A stretch of 64,000 nucleotides of DNA from Karalla daura (taxonomy: Eukaryota; Chordata; Actinopteri; Chaetodontiformes; Leiognathidae). The stretch's first letter is position 1. The number at the start of each line of letters is the position of its first letter. The translations under genes and the position numbers were made by a program. The stretch covers positions 19,816,559-19,880,558 of the forward strand of contig CM055193.1 in NCBI GenBank assembly GCA_029224185.1. Direction: 5' to 3'. The notes below the pieces were generated by a model. That model was not told where the DNA came from. It searched no databases and worked only from the letters and a program-made list of their open reading frames with translations. Positions 27,819-46,558 of the stretch are shown one piece after another.

Positions 27819-29114
27819 ATGTTCCACCAGCAGGACCATCTGAAGAGCCAGCTGCAGGAGAGCCCACCAGTCAGCCGGCAGCTTTTCCACTGCCAGGAGT
27901 GTGGGAAGCAGTACAACACGCAGCTGGGCTACAGACGCCACCTGGTGGCGGCCCACAGCGCTGCGGCCGGCCTGGCCTGCCCGGAGGAGGCGCCCTCCCT
28001 CCTGGAGCACCTGGGCAGCCACATCGACCGGCCGCCGCCGCCGCCGTCTGAGGGCGCCACCAATGCTGCTATGCCCGTGAGAGAGAGGAAGTACTCGTGC
28101 GAGAGGTGCGACCGGCGCTTCTACACGCGCAAGGACGTGCGGCGCCACGCCGTGGTGCACACCGGCCGCCGCGACTTCCTGTGCCCGCGCTGCGCGCAAC
28201 GCTTCGGCCGCCGCGACCACCTGACCCGCCACCTGAAGAAGAGCCACGCCCAGGAGTCGGGCCTGATGCCGGCCTGCACGCCCAGCACCCCCGTCGCCAC
28301 GCCCACGCCCGCCCCCCAGTGCCCGGTGAAGGAGGAGCCCAGCCCCGTGGCCTCCGACATGGGCCCCGTCTCCAAGGAGCCCATGGAGACGTACCCCAGG
28401 GACATGTACAACTCCTACCCCATGGCCAGCCCCGTGTCGGGCTTGGGCCACCCCCACGGCCTCATGCAGGGCTCGCTGCCCTCCGGCATGGGCGTGGGCC
28501 GCCACATGACGCCCCAGTCCTCTCTGCCCCACCACCACCACCTGCAGCCCCCGGCGGCGCCGCAGCAGCAGCCCTACAGCAACATGGCCAGGTACCAGCA
28601 AGGATCTACCTCATATCCTCGCACCGACGTGGACAGTTTTCTGCTGGACCTGCAGAGCGCCCCCCCGCCTCACCTGAGCGTGGCCAACTCCTCTACCTCG
28701 ACTTCCGCCTCTCCTCAGAGGGAGGTGCTGGGCGACGGGGTGGGCGCCGGCGGCGACCCCCACCTGCTGTCCAGGAGCCCCGCCATCTCCTCCACCGAGC
28801 TGTCCTGCACCACGAACATGGACCTCGGGCCTCTGCTGGGCTTCTTGCCTCTCAGCCTGCCGCCCTACAGCCCCCACATGGGGATGGGAGGGTTGGTGAT
28901 GAGCTACCCACACGGCACCACCTCCTCTCCATCCTCCTCCTCTGGGCTGTCCTCCCAGGCTCCAGGTCCTTTCACTTTCTTCCAGCCTCCGCAGGCTCAC
29001 GTACCCCAGGGCCCCGGAGGCCACAACCACAGCCAGCTACCTCAGGCATACAGCAGTCCTGCTATGAGCACTCCCAGCTCCCTACCTCACTACTACCAGG
29101 CCTTTCAGCAGTAA
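27819..29114 (+). CDS. plagl2: PLAG-family zinc-finger transcription factor PLAGL2, N-terminally short
   Basis: 431-aa C2H2 zinc-finger transcription factor. Intact fingers: C25-C28-H41-H46, C94-C97-H110-H114 and C122-C125-H138-H143, equal to PLAG fingers 4, 6 and 7. The RRFYTRKDVRRH and FGRRDHLTRH segments are nearly identical to the family. The protein begins MFHQQDHLKSQLQ, which aligns to the second half of finger 3, so fingers 1-2 and the Cys pair of finger 3 are absent. Finger 5 keeps only one Cys (C54). The C terminus (STSYPRTDVDSFLLDLQ, LLGFLPLSLPPY, GGLVMSYP, YQAFQQ) fits PLAGL2, as does linkage to asxl1. TAG at 27813 closes the frame upstream, so this ATG (context ACCATGT) is the first available unless an upstream exon is spliced to 27816. 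Confidence 0.9.
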   Translation: MFHQQDHLKSQLQESPPVSRQLFHCQECGKQYNTQLGYRRHLVAAHSAAAGLACPEEAPSLLEHLGSHIDRPPPPPSEGATNAAMPVRERKYSCERCDRRFYTRKDVRRHAVVHTGRRDFLCPRCAQRFGRRDHLTRHLKKSHAQESGLMPACTPSTPVATPTPAPQCPVKEEPSPVASDMGPVSKEPMETYPRDMYNSYPMASPVSGLGHPHGLMQGSLPSGMGVGRHMTPQSSLPHHHHLQPPAAPQQQPYSNMARYQQGSTSYPRTDVDSFLLDLQSAPPPHLSVANSSTSTSASPQREVLGDGVGAGGDPHLLSRSPAISSTELSCTTNMDLGPLLGFLPLSLPPYSPHMGMGGLVMSYPHGTTSSPSSSSGLSSQAPGPFTFFQPPQAHVPQGPGGHNHSQLPQAYSSPAMSTPSSLPHYYQAFQQ

Positions 29115-32100
29115 GCAGCTCTGTCCCCACAAGCGTTGCCTCCACACGAGCTCATGGATATTTTTTTTTTTATATATATATAAAAGGGTTAAAACATGTG
29201 AACGGCATCTTTTATTGTAAAGCAGATGTTTAACTTTAGCCTGTCAGTGCTAATGATGCTAATCTTAGTTGCTTTTTGTTGAACAAAACAAATCACCTCA
29301 ACAGTATTACCTCATTATTTAAAAAGGAAGTTGGAACCTTTGAGGAAATGTAGATGGTCTCACTACAAACCAAAGTAGAATAGTACCTCTCTTCATCGGA
29401 CGTTTTAGCAACAGTGGATGCACTTGGCGCTCATCTCAGGAGCTGTCATTTCAGTTTTAGTTTCACAGGGAAACAAAATATTTAATCCCGTCATGTATCA
29501 TGTGTTTAAGAAGATGTCCCTTTACTTACTGAAGCTGACTTGAGATTTTACTGATATTAGGGTGAAGCAGAAGCTCGAAGCAGAAACAGCCAGAGTGAGA
29601 ACATTTAAGTTGTACTCGGTTACCGTTACAAAAAGTGAGTGCATGGCCCCGCCCCCATCCCCCCCAAAAAAAGAGTAAATATTCACCTGTGTGAGGATGC
29701 AGCGAGGAGCAGGTCTTGCTTTGAGGGTTATATGCTGAACCCTCACTGTTGGATTCAGATCCAGGCCCAGCTCCAATCCAGTCCGAGAGCAGTCCATAAC
29801 GAACACTTTGCCGTGCTACGTTTTAAGTACACTATACAGACCCTCATCAGAGGACTTTTGTTACCCGGATAGGAAATGGTCGCTCACTGTTACTGGAATT
29901 GAACTGCGAAAGCATTTGAGTAACGCCACAATCGAGAGCCAGTGTACGAGAGTCATGCGGCAGAGCAGCTTTTTAAGTCCACATTGGGTTTGCAGTTGTC
30001 TGAGGTCACATTAGCACAGCCATCCCAACTCCGGTGTTGCAGCTTTTTTTTCTTCTTCTTCTACTGTGTCAAGCGACATCACTCACTTGAAATGCACTTA
30101 GTCAGGCAGCTCCATTGCTGTTGGTGGTTAAAACCTTGATTTCTTTTTTTTTGGGCACACTTTTTGTGTACCATTCAGAAAGTACTATAAGCTCTTTTTT
30201 TTGTTTGTAAGTTTTTTTTTTTTTTTTTTTTTTTTTAAGATGCTACAGGGATTTACTGCACTTGAAGAACCGGCAGGTGAATCGATCGGAAGCTGCACAG
30301 GCCATTAACTGCAACAGTCCTGGCTCGTCTTTCCTGACTTTCCACTGGATGCGTCTTCAGTCCGAAACGGTAGCAGACAGAACTAAAAGAGAGTTACTAA
30401 AGTGTCGTTTTTAATCCTATTTTTGGTACCGTTAGTGTTGCAGCGTTAGAGGGCTTCTGTTTTGCTGTATGACAGAGCTAAAATATTAACTTCAGCAGAA
30501 TTCAGTATCAGCGTAATTCAGTATCAGGAAGTCTCATAATCTGGATCTTTTCAGAATAAAAGCACTCGTGTGGACGCCACATCGTATTTCACTTAGAGGC
30601 GTTGTGCTTTCTCAGACGTTAATGACCAGGAGAGAGCAGAGTCTGCTGGCTCCAGCGGTCCAGTTTTGGATCGCTGCCGCTGGATCTGTTACAGACCCAG
30701 TGAGGCTCGATGGAGCAGAGTGAACGCGGCAGCTTCCGACCGAACAGGCATCCAGTGGAAACTCGGGGTCGCATCTCTTGAACCGGCTGCTTCTCAAACC
30801 GGAGAAACTGTTTGTCGTACGGCGCTGCGCTAACCAGGTCGCTGATCCCCAGGCTGCTACCTAGACCCTTTAAGAAGCATCAGGGCATGATTCATTTTCC
30901 CCTACGTGTCGCAGAGATGAGGCCGCGCAGCTGCAGCAGAGCCCGTGCAGGTGCTCGCACAGTTTGAGAGTGAATCTGAGAGGTGTGAACCCCGCTGACG
31001 GCAGGAGAAGGCAGTCCGTCAGTGGCGGTCGTACGTCTCATCGGTCGCCGTCATGCTTCCCTTGCTTCCCCCTGCGGGCTCGGGCCTCATGTCACAGTAA
31101 CAAAACAAAAGCACTTTGGAGCCTGTATCCACTGGGTGGTTAGGCTCTCAGAGTCTCAAAGCGCCCCCCCCCCCCTCTCTTCTGTCTCCTCTCGAACTGG
31201 ACCACTGGATCTGAGCAGGTCCCGGCAACCCGCTCGTTGTGAATAAATCCCCACATAGGCCTTCTAGAGCACTTGTACTTGTTTCCTACTTTTTGCCATG
31301 TCACTGCTGGTATCGACACCCATTCCTCCACGGCTGCGCTGCTGGACCTGAAAAGTCCCCCCCCCTCTCTCTCATGTGACTGGACTAAAATGCGACTGCC
31401 CCCCCACCCACCCACCACTCTGGTCCCGGTCTGCCCTGAGCCACCAGGGCTCAGGACGAGCCAGAGCCAGGACGCAGCCCCAGAGCTGCTGAGAGTTCCC
31501 CTCGACAAAAACGGATTGTAACGTTGTGGCTCCCCCGGTAACAAGACGCTCCTCACGAATTAGGTCGAATGCAACAATGAGGGTGGAGGCGGAGGAGCCC
31601 TCCAGCTGGATGTTGCGACTGAGTGCTATTGGAAAGAGAGGGAGGACGAGTCCAATCTCTCTTCTGCCTTAATTCCATGAAAGTTGTTGAAGGACTTCTC
31701 TTCTGGCATTGTAACCAGCCTCAAGTGTTGCACCAATGTCTTAAAATGCTACTGTTGTGCCTCTCTAAGAGTGTCTAACCTATGACAAGGTTGAAGCACT
31801 TATGACATTTCTAGAAATGGATGAATTTGATCTTTACCTCAAACATGCAGAACTGTGGGTTTCTGTTTTTATTTGTATTTGCTTCTAGTTATTTTGGCTC
31901 TTACTCGTGCCATTAGATTGAAAAAAAAATATAAAGGTAGATTTTTATGAATCTAAACTCTTAATCTAGCGGCAGACATTGACATTATAATTCAGTCAAA
32001 CCTTCTACCTCTACTACCTTGTCATATATCTTTCTGCAAAATCATTAGAAATAGTTGTAACCTGTAACAGTTAGGCAGTTGTACCACTGTTGAATATGGG

Positions 32101-33420
32101 GATATGTTCACAATTCAACTTTGAAGGACCAGATACACGCAAGCCCTCGGCGGTGGTGTGTTCCAGGGTCGAGCATTGTTCTCTCTACTTGCCTTTAATG
32201 ATATTTCTCCTTATTTACTACCTCAGAAGAGACAGGCGACTGTCCAGCTAACTGCAGAGAAGATGTCTGTGTAGAGTTTTATTTTTGTCAGAAGAAGCAC
32301 ATGTACTTTGTAGCTCCATAGTTTTTTACTGAGATTAGCTCACAGCGGAATGATGCCTAGTGCAAGTACCAGCTCACACACTGCGTTTTGACCCTTTTCT
32401 AACGCCGCCTCTGCTCGCTCAGTCTGGAAGGTTCTCTCTGCTTATCAGCTCGGGGGGCCTTCGTCTGAAAGGAATCTCACAAATGTGTGTCGGGATGCAC
32501 GGGCGACACTCTGGCACCCGGAGGATTTCACCCGGAGGCACGGTCGCCTCCTCGGACGAACGCGTGTACATTTACGTCAAACACCTGATGTTTCAGTCTC
32601 CCGCGTTTTGGTTTTTTCCCCCCCTCTGCGGGAGGCTCCACAGTGTGGCGCGAGCCCGGTCGTGATCGAGCGAAATCGTCGGGGACTGCACCAATAAACC
32701 AAAGTATCAAGCTAACAGAGGAGGGCCTAAAGACGGGATTATCACTGCTGTTCTTCCGCGAACAAGACCTCTAAGCTGCCAGTCCCACGGCCTCTCCGAG
32801 CTGCCTACAGCTGTTCCTGTTCACAGCAACAGTGGGTGCTGGTTTCTATTAACCACTGCCAACGTGTTTTTTTTTTGGAAAAAAAACAAAACGAAAAGCA
32901 AAAAAGCCTTAAGCGAGCAGGTTCAGTGCTAGGGAGACCGCAGCCTCGACGTGAGTCACTTCTCCGTTGCTCATCCGTAACCGCTGTGGAGCGCTCGACA
33001 AGTGAAGGTGTCTCGTAGGTCAAAATTGAATTTGTCTCTCAACCAAATCTCTGCCGACACCCGGGAAGCGGGGCCCGTCACGTCTGCGCCCGCTGCGTGG
33101 TCAGTGCAACACGTGCCGGTGTTGTACTCGGGGGGGCTGAATTGTTCCAGACTGAAAGCAGAGAAACGGGGCGGAGGATTCGGAGGACACCAGGATTTAT
33201 TTCACTGAATGATCGTTCAGTACTGTCGTGTTTCTTGCGTTTAGGTTGGCTCTGGGAACCACTATGATGCAGGTTTTGCCACCTTTAACTTAGATAAGTT
33301 TTGCATTAGCTGTTTGTATTATCAGTTAATAGATTAGAAGACAGTGGAAAGGAAAGCAGTTGTCATTTTCTGATTGTCTGAGCATAAAGTAATACAAAAT
33401 AAATCTTTAGATTTCCATTG
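29115..33420 (+). other. plagl2 3'UTR (probable)
   Basis: No coding exon seen in 4.3 kb. AATAAA signals at 30555-30560 and 33398-33403. The distal one is followed by a GT-rich tract, as at real cleavage sites. A T homopolymer of about 25 lies at 30207-30236. The exact end is unknown. Confidence 0.55.
33398..33403 (+). terminator. distal plagl2 polyadenylation signal (candidate)
   Basis: AATAAA followed within 30 bases by a GTGTCCTTGTGTG-type GU-rich element. Confidence 0.5.
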
Positions 33421-35050
33421 TGTCCTTGTGTGTTTTTATCATGGAGTGAAGCGTGAAGGTACTATACTGTTTACCAGTTGGACCACTTGGAACAATAAGA
33501 GCAAGTACACCAGCATATATTTCAACTAACTGATTAAGATTGAAAGAAAGAAATGTATACTTAAAAATTTCTTTTTGCATCTGTTGTCTTCTGTGAGGTC
33601 ATTGGTTTGGCTTAATTTGACAGTGAAATTATGCCCCTTAGTAATTAACTTAAACCTGTAACGGGTGTCAAACATAGTAGTGAATCTGTAGTGAAATTTA
33701 AGTAGCTGAAGAGCTGACATAAGTTATGGATATATAGAAGTTCAAGTTATAGATGTATAGATTATATTAGTTAAATACGTTCTGACTGTTATGAGGAAAT
33801 CCTGGCTCTAGGTGTTTTATTAATCTCCAAAAAGCTGCGAGAATGTCGAACGGTTGATATTTTTTTTAAATCATCAAATATCTGAAAACTTTATAAGATC
33901 CTATTTAAAGGTGCAGTTATTACAGTTCTCTTCTGAGCACCCTTTCACTTTTGTTTTCAGCACAGCATGTCAGGTCAGAGCGTCGCAAATTAAAAGTTGT
34001 TTTTTTCACCACTGTAAATAGCTAAAACCATTTTATTTTCTCAAGTCCATAGCACAGTTAACACACACGTAGGGGCGGTTGAGAGCCTGAAAAACCTAAA
34101 CATGCATGTTTTACTGTGGAAGGAAACCAGGACGACTCCTGTGGGTGAAAGCCCACCCAGACACAGAAGGACCCTCAGCCTCACCTGAGGCATGCTTTCA
34201 TGGATCCATCTTGTCTTGAATCGACAGTGGTGTAGGGGATATTTTCTGGGTGCGCTTTGGGCTCCTCAGTACCACTTTTGTCGCAAAACTCAAACCACCT
34301 CAAGCTGGTTTCATGAGCACGGCTCAATCTACTCCTATGGCGTCAAGAGTCACCAGAAAGCATTCGAGCACCTTTCGGATGTGGTGGAAGGAGCGGCACC
34401 TCTGTAATTTAATGCCACGATGAAATAAGGCAGTTCTGAGGGTGTCCAACTTGATATTAGGAAGCTGTACTTAATAAAGTGGGCAGTGAGTCATTTCCAA
34501 GCATTTATATTTTTTATTTTAATATGACCTAAGGAAAAAAAATCAAATAGCTTTTGTGTCAAGTCCACCCTCATTGTTTGAAATACTGAAAAAATGCACT
34601 AAAAATTTATATTTGTGTGAACGTTCATTGAATGGTGATATACTTTTGGTATTTTCACCACCCTTGCGACACATTTTCTTCGTGAAACCCAAACACATTA
34701 CTCAGAGTAGATGCATGTAATTGATTTTGAGCAGAATTTAGTTCAGCTTTTTCCAGAACAGTCTCCCTGGAGAAAATGAATTGCCCAACGTCGGTCCGAG
34801 GCTGAGCCGACGAACACTGCAGGAAGAAAAAACTAATTTTAGGGGATAAAAATCAACACGCGTGAATGGAGGTGAATGGGGTCATGACATTGCGCTTGTA
34901 CCGCTGCTGAAGAGCAACCGTTTACTTTCTGTTTCGAACAGAACCATGCGAACAATAAAGTTGTTCTAAAAAAAGAGAAAAGGTCCGGGAAGGTCGATGT
35001 AGGAGCAGGTGGACCCTTTAGAGATCGATACTAGAGAGATACAAGAGCTC
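33421..35050. other. intergenic DNA between plagl2 and mfn2
   Basis: AT-rich, with no gene seen. A reverse-oriented fragment of the dispersed repeat (aaacatgcatgttttactg, gaaggaaaccagg) lies at about 34070-34190. This interval also marks the join between the human 20q-like and 1p36-like gene blocks. Confidence 0.6.
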
Positions 35051-35109
35051 GAGAGCCGCCGCTGTGCCGGAGGCAGAAGTTTCGGACATTTCTGGGTGGA
35101 TTTAAGAGT

Positions 35110-35334
35110 TTTTATTCCGCCCAAACCTCAGTGAGAGTTGCAGTCGGACTCGCACTTGGACACACGCAGTTACGCCCCCCAGACACCGAGCACGTCCTGC
35201 TAGCTACCATTAGCACCGAGCAGGCAGTCGGTGTAACGTCCGAGGCTCTCAGCCCGCCGAGCTTTCCACAGACACGCCGAGGGACAAGCCAGGATGAGAG
35301 AGGATTATTTATGAGGAGCGACCCCCCATCCACG
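35110..35334 (+). promoter_or_regulatory. mfn2 promoter region and first non-coding exon (inferred)
   Basis: GC-rich segment ending in the donor CACG|GTGAGT at 35334, with the next exon at 36471. It contains a 6-codon upstream ORF at 35294-35314. GCTAGC/TTAGC words recur here and in the first 300 bases of the intron. Confidence 0.5.
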
Positions 35335-36470
35335 GTGAGTCCCACACCCCCCTGCCCGTCGACATGCTAAGAGGCTAGCTCCCCGCTACATGGCTGCGTT
35401 ATGTGTGGAGGCTAACGTGAGCTAGCCTGCCCTCCTCTCAGCGCACTGTCACCCTCACAGCCAGGTAACCAACCGATGATATCTGCATTAGTACTGCCAG
35501 GACGCCCGTTGGCACGTGTCTGATATGAGGGAAGTTAAGTTGGATGTCTTAGGAGTTTAGTATTGCATAGCCGGGGGACAGGAGAGCTAACGCTAGCGCA
35601 GGCTAACGTCAGCCTGTGCTAATGTCTTTTCAGCAGGTTTCAGCTGATGCTAGTTGTCTGCTCCGCTCTGTGGTGCCGGGAGCAAACGATTGTAAAGGGT
35701 TGAAAGGGGTGAAACGAAGCCGTGAGGCTGTGCCTATTGTGTTACCTTGTAAGTGTGTGAAAGGTCACAGATGAGCAGTGGCCCCCTGTGTGTCACCGTC
35801 TGCACACACACACACACGCACACACACAGGCACATATTTCAGCCTCCTTCGTCTCTCTGAGCTCATTTTTTTTTACAGCACTGTTAAACTGCGTAAACAC
35901 GTCTGACCAGATCCGAGCTTTGTGCTATACGTTGCAGTCTGTCTCTGTTGGACACACAGGTGAGAAAGAGAGCGGGCAAGGTGTGTGTGTGCGGACTGTT
36001 AATCCCCACCTGAACCTGAACTTGTCTCCCTTCCTCATTATCATGACAGAGGTCTCTGGGCCGCACCCAGGCCCGTCTGCTCCCTTTCGTTATCTGTCTG
36101 TTATCCACGCAGGCCAGAGGCAGCGCATTATGAGAGGAGTCGGACGACATGAGAAACACACCTGCGTGTCGGGCTGGCTCGGGGCCCGAGTTAGAAAGTT
36201 ACGCATCAGCTGTTGCATAATAATCCCCCCCTTATCTCTCAACCTGACTGTTATCTTAATGGTGTCACGAGGGTGTGCAGTCTATATCTAGGCTGGGTGC
36301 CCTGGACGGGTCACTAGTCCATCAAATGACACACCCACATCATTCACTCTCGTTCTCAATCCCAAGGGGTGATTTAAAGTCTCGGGTCGACCTAAACGCA
36401 CTCACACACGCGCAGGCCGAACGTCGCAAGAGTGCGTGTCACGAAGTCTGTCTCCTTCCGTCTCGCCCAG
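35335..36470 (+). other. mfn2 intron 1
   Basis: 1.1 kb. Contains GCTAAC/GCTAGC clusters (35411-35625), a CA repeat (35803-35828) and a reverse-oriented dispersed repeat fragment (about 36285-36420). Confidence 0.6.
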
Positions 36471-36474
36471 TGCC

Positions 36475-43022
<6,548 letters not shown>

Positions 43023-43453
43023 GGCGGACCGAGCGACCACCCTGCAGACGCCCGGGCAGCATGGACGAATGGGTGGATGGATGGATGGATGAGGGGACCC
43101 CGGGGGCTTGCCTCAGAATCAGAAAACCACGTGGGGACCCCCCGACATCCTCCGTCGTCGTCCTGCTCAGCTCCTCCATGTCCGGCGGCGTCGGCTGTGC
43201 CGCAGATCTTAGACACCGAGGCCTTTTAGTTTGGGAACGCCACCCTCCCCACCACAGCAAACACTGGACTACTCCTAGACGTACTCCTGTTTAACACGCT
43301 GTCATCCTGTAGCTAACCCATTCACTTCTACACACTCTATTGTTTGCTTCCTCCGCTCGGTGACCGGCTCCATGCCGCTACACAGTTTGCGTCCTGTCGG
43401 GTTGCTTTATTTCTTTGTGCAATTTGGCATCGAGAAAGTGTGTCCAGGGCTCG

Positions 43454-43455
<2 letters not shown>

Positions 43456-43493
<38 letters not shown>
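43456..43493. repeat. CA microsatellite in mfn2 3'UTR
   Basis: About 18-19 uninterrupted CA units. Confidence 0.9.
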
Positions 43494-43497
<4 letters not shown>

Positions 43498-44853
43498 CAC
43501 ACCTCCACCTGCTCCCCAGTCCCAGCTGCAGCCAAGTGTACAGTGCCCAAAGCTCCGCCGGGATCCGACCGGACTCCGACCGGACTCCGATCCGTAGAGG
43601 GACGTCCACCTGCTCCAGGCTCGGTTCGATCCGATTGGTGGAGAGCAGGTGGATGAACGCGCACACACACACGCGGTGTATCCCCGTACCCTTGTGTCCT
43701 TGTGTCCTTATCGAGCGATAAGTGGGAAGCTTCGCACGGTCTCAGAGAGCTCGTGGACGTCCGACTGGTGCCAAACCGATGGAAGGGTGAGCGCACGTCT
43801 GAGGAGAATGTCGAGTAGACGAGAAGAAAATAATATATTCCTCCCAGTTATTGTGAAAAACAGGGAATATGGAGATGTGGCTTTTCTTTTTTTAAAAAAA
43901 TTGTTTTAAGGCATGAAGCAGAGAGAGAAGCAGATATTATCAGGCCGCTGTTGTGAGCAAAGCCAAACCAACACTGTGGGACTCGGTGCGAGGCTCAGCC
44001 GGGCGCAGATCTGTGGGCGCCCCCCCCCTGAGCTTCACTTCATTAGATAAGAAGACTCAAACAGCTCACACACACACACACGCACACACACACACACACA
44101 CACACAAGCAGAGAACACATAGGTGCTGTTTCAGCTTTGTCAGAAGGAAAGACAAATGGTGATCGTATCGGCCAAACTGGACTTTGTTCAGTGATTTGGA
44201 TCAGCTCCATCATCGCGGCATTGCAGATAAAACTTCTGACTTGGAACTTTAAACGCTTTAAAGGCTGAACATTGAGGGTTTTGAGCTTTTCCTCTGGGCG
44301 GTGTAAGACCAGCCTGTGGACTAGGTAACGTGCCCCCGGGGGCCGCGGACCCCCGGCCCCCTGCTGGGCCTCGCCGTTGTCTCGCACTGAATACAGAGCT
44401 TGTGGGTCACACTTCCTGTGCTCTGACTGCAGATGGATCTGAGCTGAGAACAGCCTGGCCAGGCCCGGCCAGGCCAGGCAGCGCAGCCTCTGAAGCATCG
44501 AATGCAGCCTTTTGCCTTTTCCAAAACGGTGCCGGCGAGGAGGTCCTGGGACGGCCGCTCGGCGGCGGGGTTCAAAAGTTCTGGGCCGCGCTGCGAATCA
44601 AAGCCACACACCGAGGTGTTCGGAGTGAAACAAAAACAAAAAATGCACTTTATCAATTTGCTGCTTTTTCTTTTGTTTATTATTATTATTATTATTATTA
44701 TTTTTCATTTAGGCGAATATTCTCTCCCCTAGATCACATGACACCACAGTGGTTGTTTGGCTTCAGGAGGTAACGTAGCTGCATGCGGGGGCTGATCCTT
44801 GTAGTCTGTCGTCCTGTTAACCTGTTCAGACAAATCTGTGTGTACCTAAAGGA

Positions 44854-44859
44854 AATAAA
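44854..44859 (+). terminator. mfn2 polyadenylation signal
   Basis: AATAAA in the context taaaggaaataaagacac, followed by a short spacer. Confidence 0.65.
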
Positions 44860-46450
44860 GACACAATGTACAAAAGCTTGCCTGTGACCTGTCCTCAATT
44901 CAGAGTCGGCGCATTAAAAAAAATATATCTTCAGATCAGAGACGTCGAGGGGAGGGATGGCGTGAAGATCCAGTTTTAAGAAATGAAAAAGTAAGTCAGA
45001 GCCCCAATCTGTCTCCCAGTGGCTTCACGTCTCTCCGAAGGGGGCAGACATTACTGCCAGGACTGCTTGTGACCTGTCACACCCCCAAGAAGATGACCTG
45101 AAACCGCACGAAACCACAAAGAAAAGGCCCGAAACCGGGCCAATCGACTTCCGCGTCCGCCACCGTCCGCCCCTCTGCTCGTCCTCTGGCCGTCCGGAGC
45201 CGCGGCTGCTCGTCCAGCAGGGGGCAGTGTGGCACCGCAGCCGTCTGCGCGGCCTCCTCCCCGGGAGGAGGGAGTGGGTGTGGGTGCGTGTGTGAGGCTC
45301 CGCTCTGGAAGTTTCTCCGGGAAAACCGTCGGAGAACCAACGTGGGAATGCAGTTTGTACCTGCTCACTCGTTAGAGCCGATTTTGTCACGTTGCCGACA
45401 AAAAAAAGCGAGCGCTTCGTTTTTAGCATTTTTTTTTGTATTTTTGTCTCGAGTGTATTTTTTAAATTCACATACGCACGGCTGCATATATATGTATTTT
45501 TTGTTTCCCCCCCACGCGGAGGGTTAATATATTCAGTGGAATGTAAGTATGGCTCTGGGGCCGTTTGCTTTAGTTATCTCTGTAACTACAGCTTTGAGCC
45601 ACTCTTCTTTACGTGAGTATTTCCATTTCATGCAGCTTTACACTTGTAAGCCACCACATTAATGTGACAGTGAGGGGAGAAGATGAAGGCCACACAGTGA
45701 CCCCAAGTCTTCCTCCGTCGACAGGAGCAGCGCGGAGTTACTCGAAATCTTTAAAAAGTTTTTTTCTTTTCTTTTTTTATCCGTAGTACTGGAAATACAA
45801 AGAAGCATATACAACAAATAGAAAAAACAAAACAGCAAATGTGTCCATTTTAAAAAAAAGAATCAAGTGTAAAGAGAAAATGAGCATTTTTTCAAGTCGT
45901 AGCTGTGCCTGGGTGGAGGAAACTCGTGTTTCATTAACCTGATGACAGTTAACAGTTTGCACTGTAGAGTTATGTCAGATAGATACTTCATTCGTCCCCC
46001 AGGGGAAATTCAAGCGTCTCCAGCAGCTTAGCACCGTGAACTAATACAACAGACTGCGAGACAGTAAAACACTTCAGATACTGGAAAAATAAATATGTGA
46101 CTCACAGGAAGAAGGTCGCCGGTTTGCCTCCTGGTCCAAGCGAGGGCCTTACTGTGCCGAGTTTGCGTGTGTGTGTGTGTGTGTGTGCAAGGATTTTCTA
46201 TGGTTGCTCTTGGAGAATTGTACCTCGATGGAAGACTGAAGGGTGTGTGTGTGTGTATGTGCGTGTATGTGTGGCCTTTGACAATTATCTGCTTCAATAT
46301 TGTTACATTCACCCATATGGGGTGTCATTTCATCTATTCAAAATACATGCACAAACCAGCGGCTGTCTGTCATACCAATATTTTTACTTTTATGTTTAGG
46401 TCGATCAGAGGCTTGAGAAGAGAAGTGCTCCTAGGTGTGTGTGTGTGTGT

Positions 46451-46558
46451 GCGCTGTGATGGACTGGAGAGCTGTCCAGGGTGTGTTCCCTGCCTCGGCT
46501 CTGTGTGCGCGGGGATATAGACCATTACAAAGTGGGTGTGATAATGGACGGATGGATA
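46451..46558 (+). repeat. dispersed teleost repeat, 3' part
   Basis: gtgatggactggagagctgt, ccagggtgtgttccctgcct, attacaaagtgggtgtgata, and terminal gatggata. Same family as the 59.1-kb copy. Confidence 0.75.

Larger units (their letters stand above)
43023..44880 (+). other. mfn2 3'UTR
   Basis: 1.85 kb between the stop and the AATAAA at 44854-44859, with two CA microsatellites (43456-43493 and 44067-44106) and an ATT repeat (about 44677-44702). No other gene recognised. Confidence 0.7.

Noticed and set aside
27675..29233. Minus-strand 308-codon frame and a second plus frame (28097-29233) over plagl2
   Set aside because: Shadows of the plagl2 zinc-finger exon; Arg/Pro/Gly-rich, no family match.
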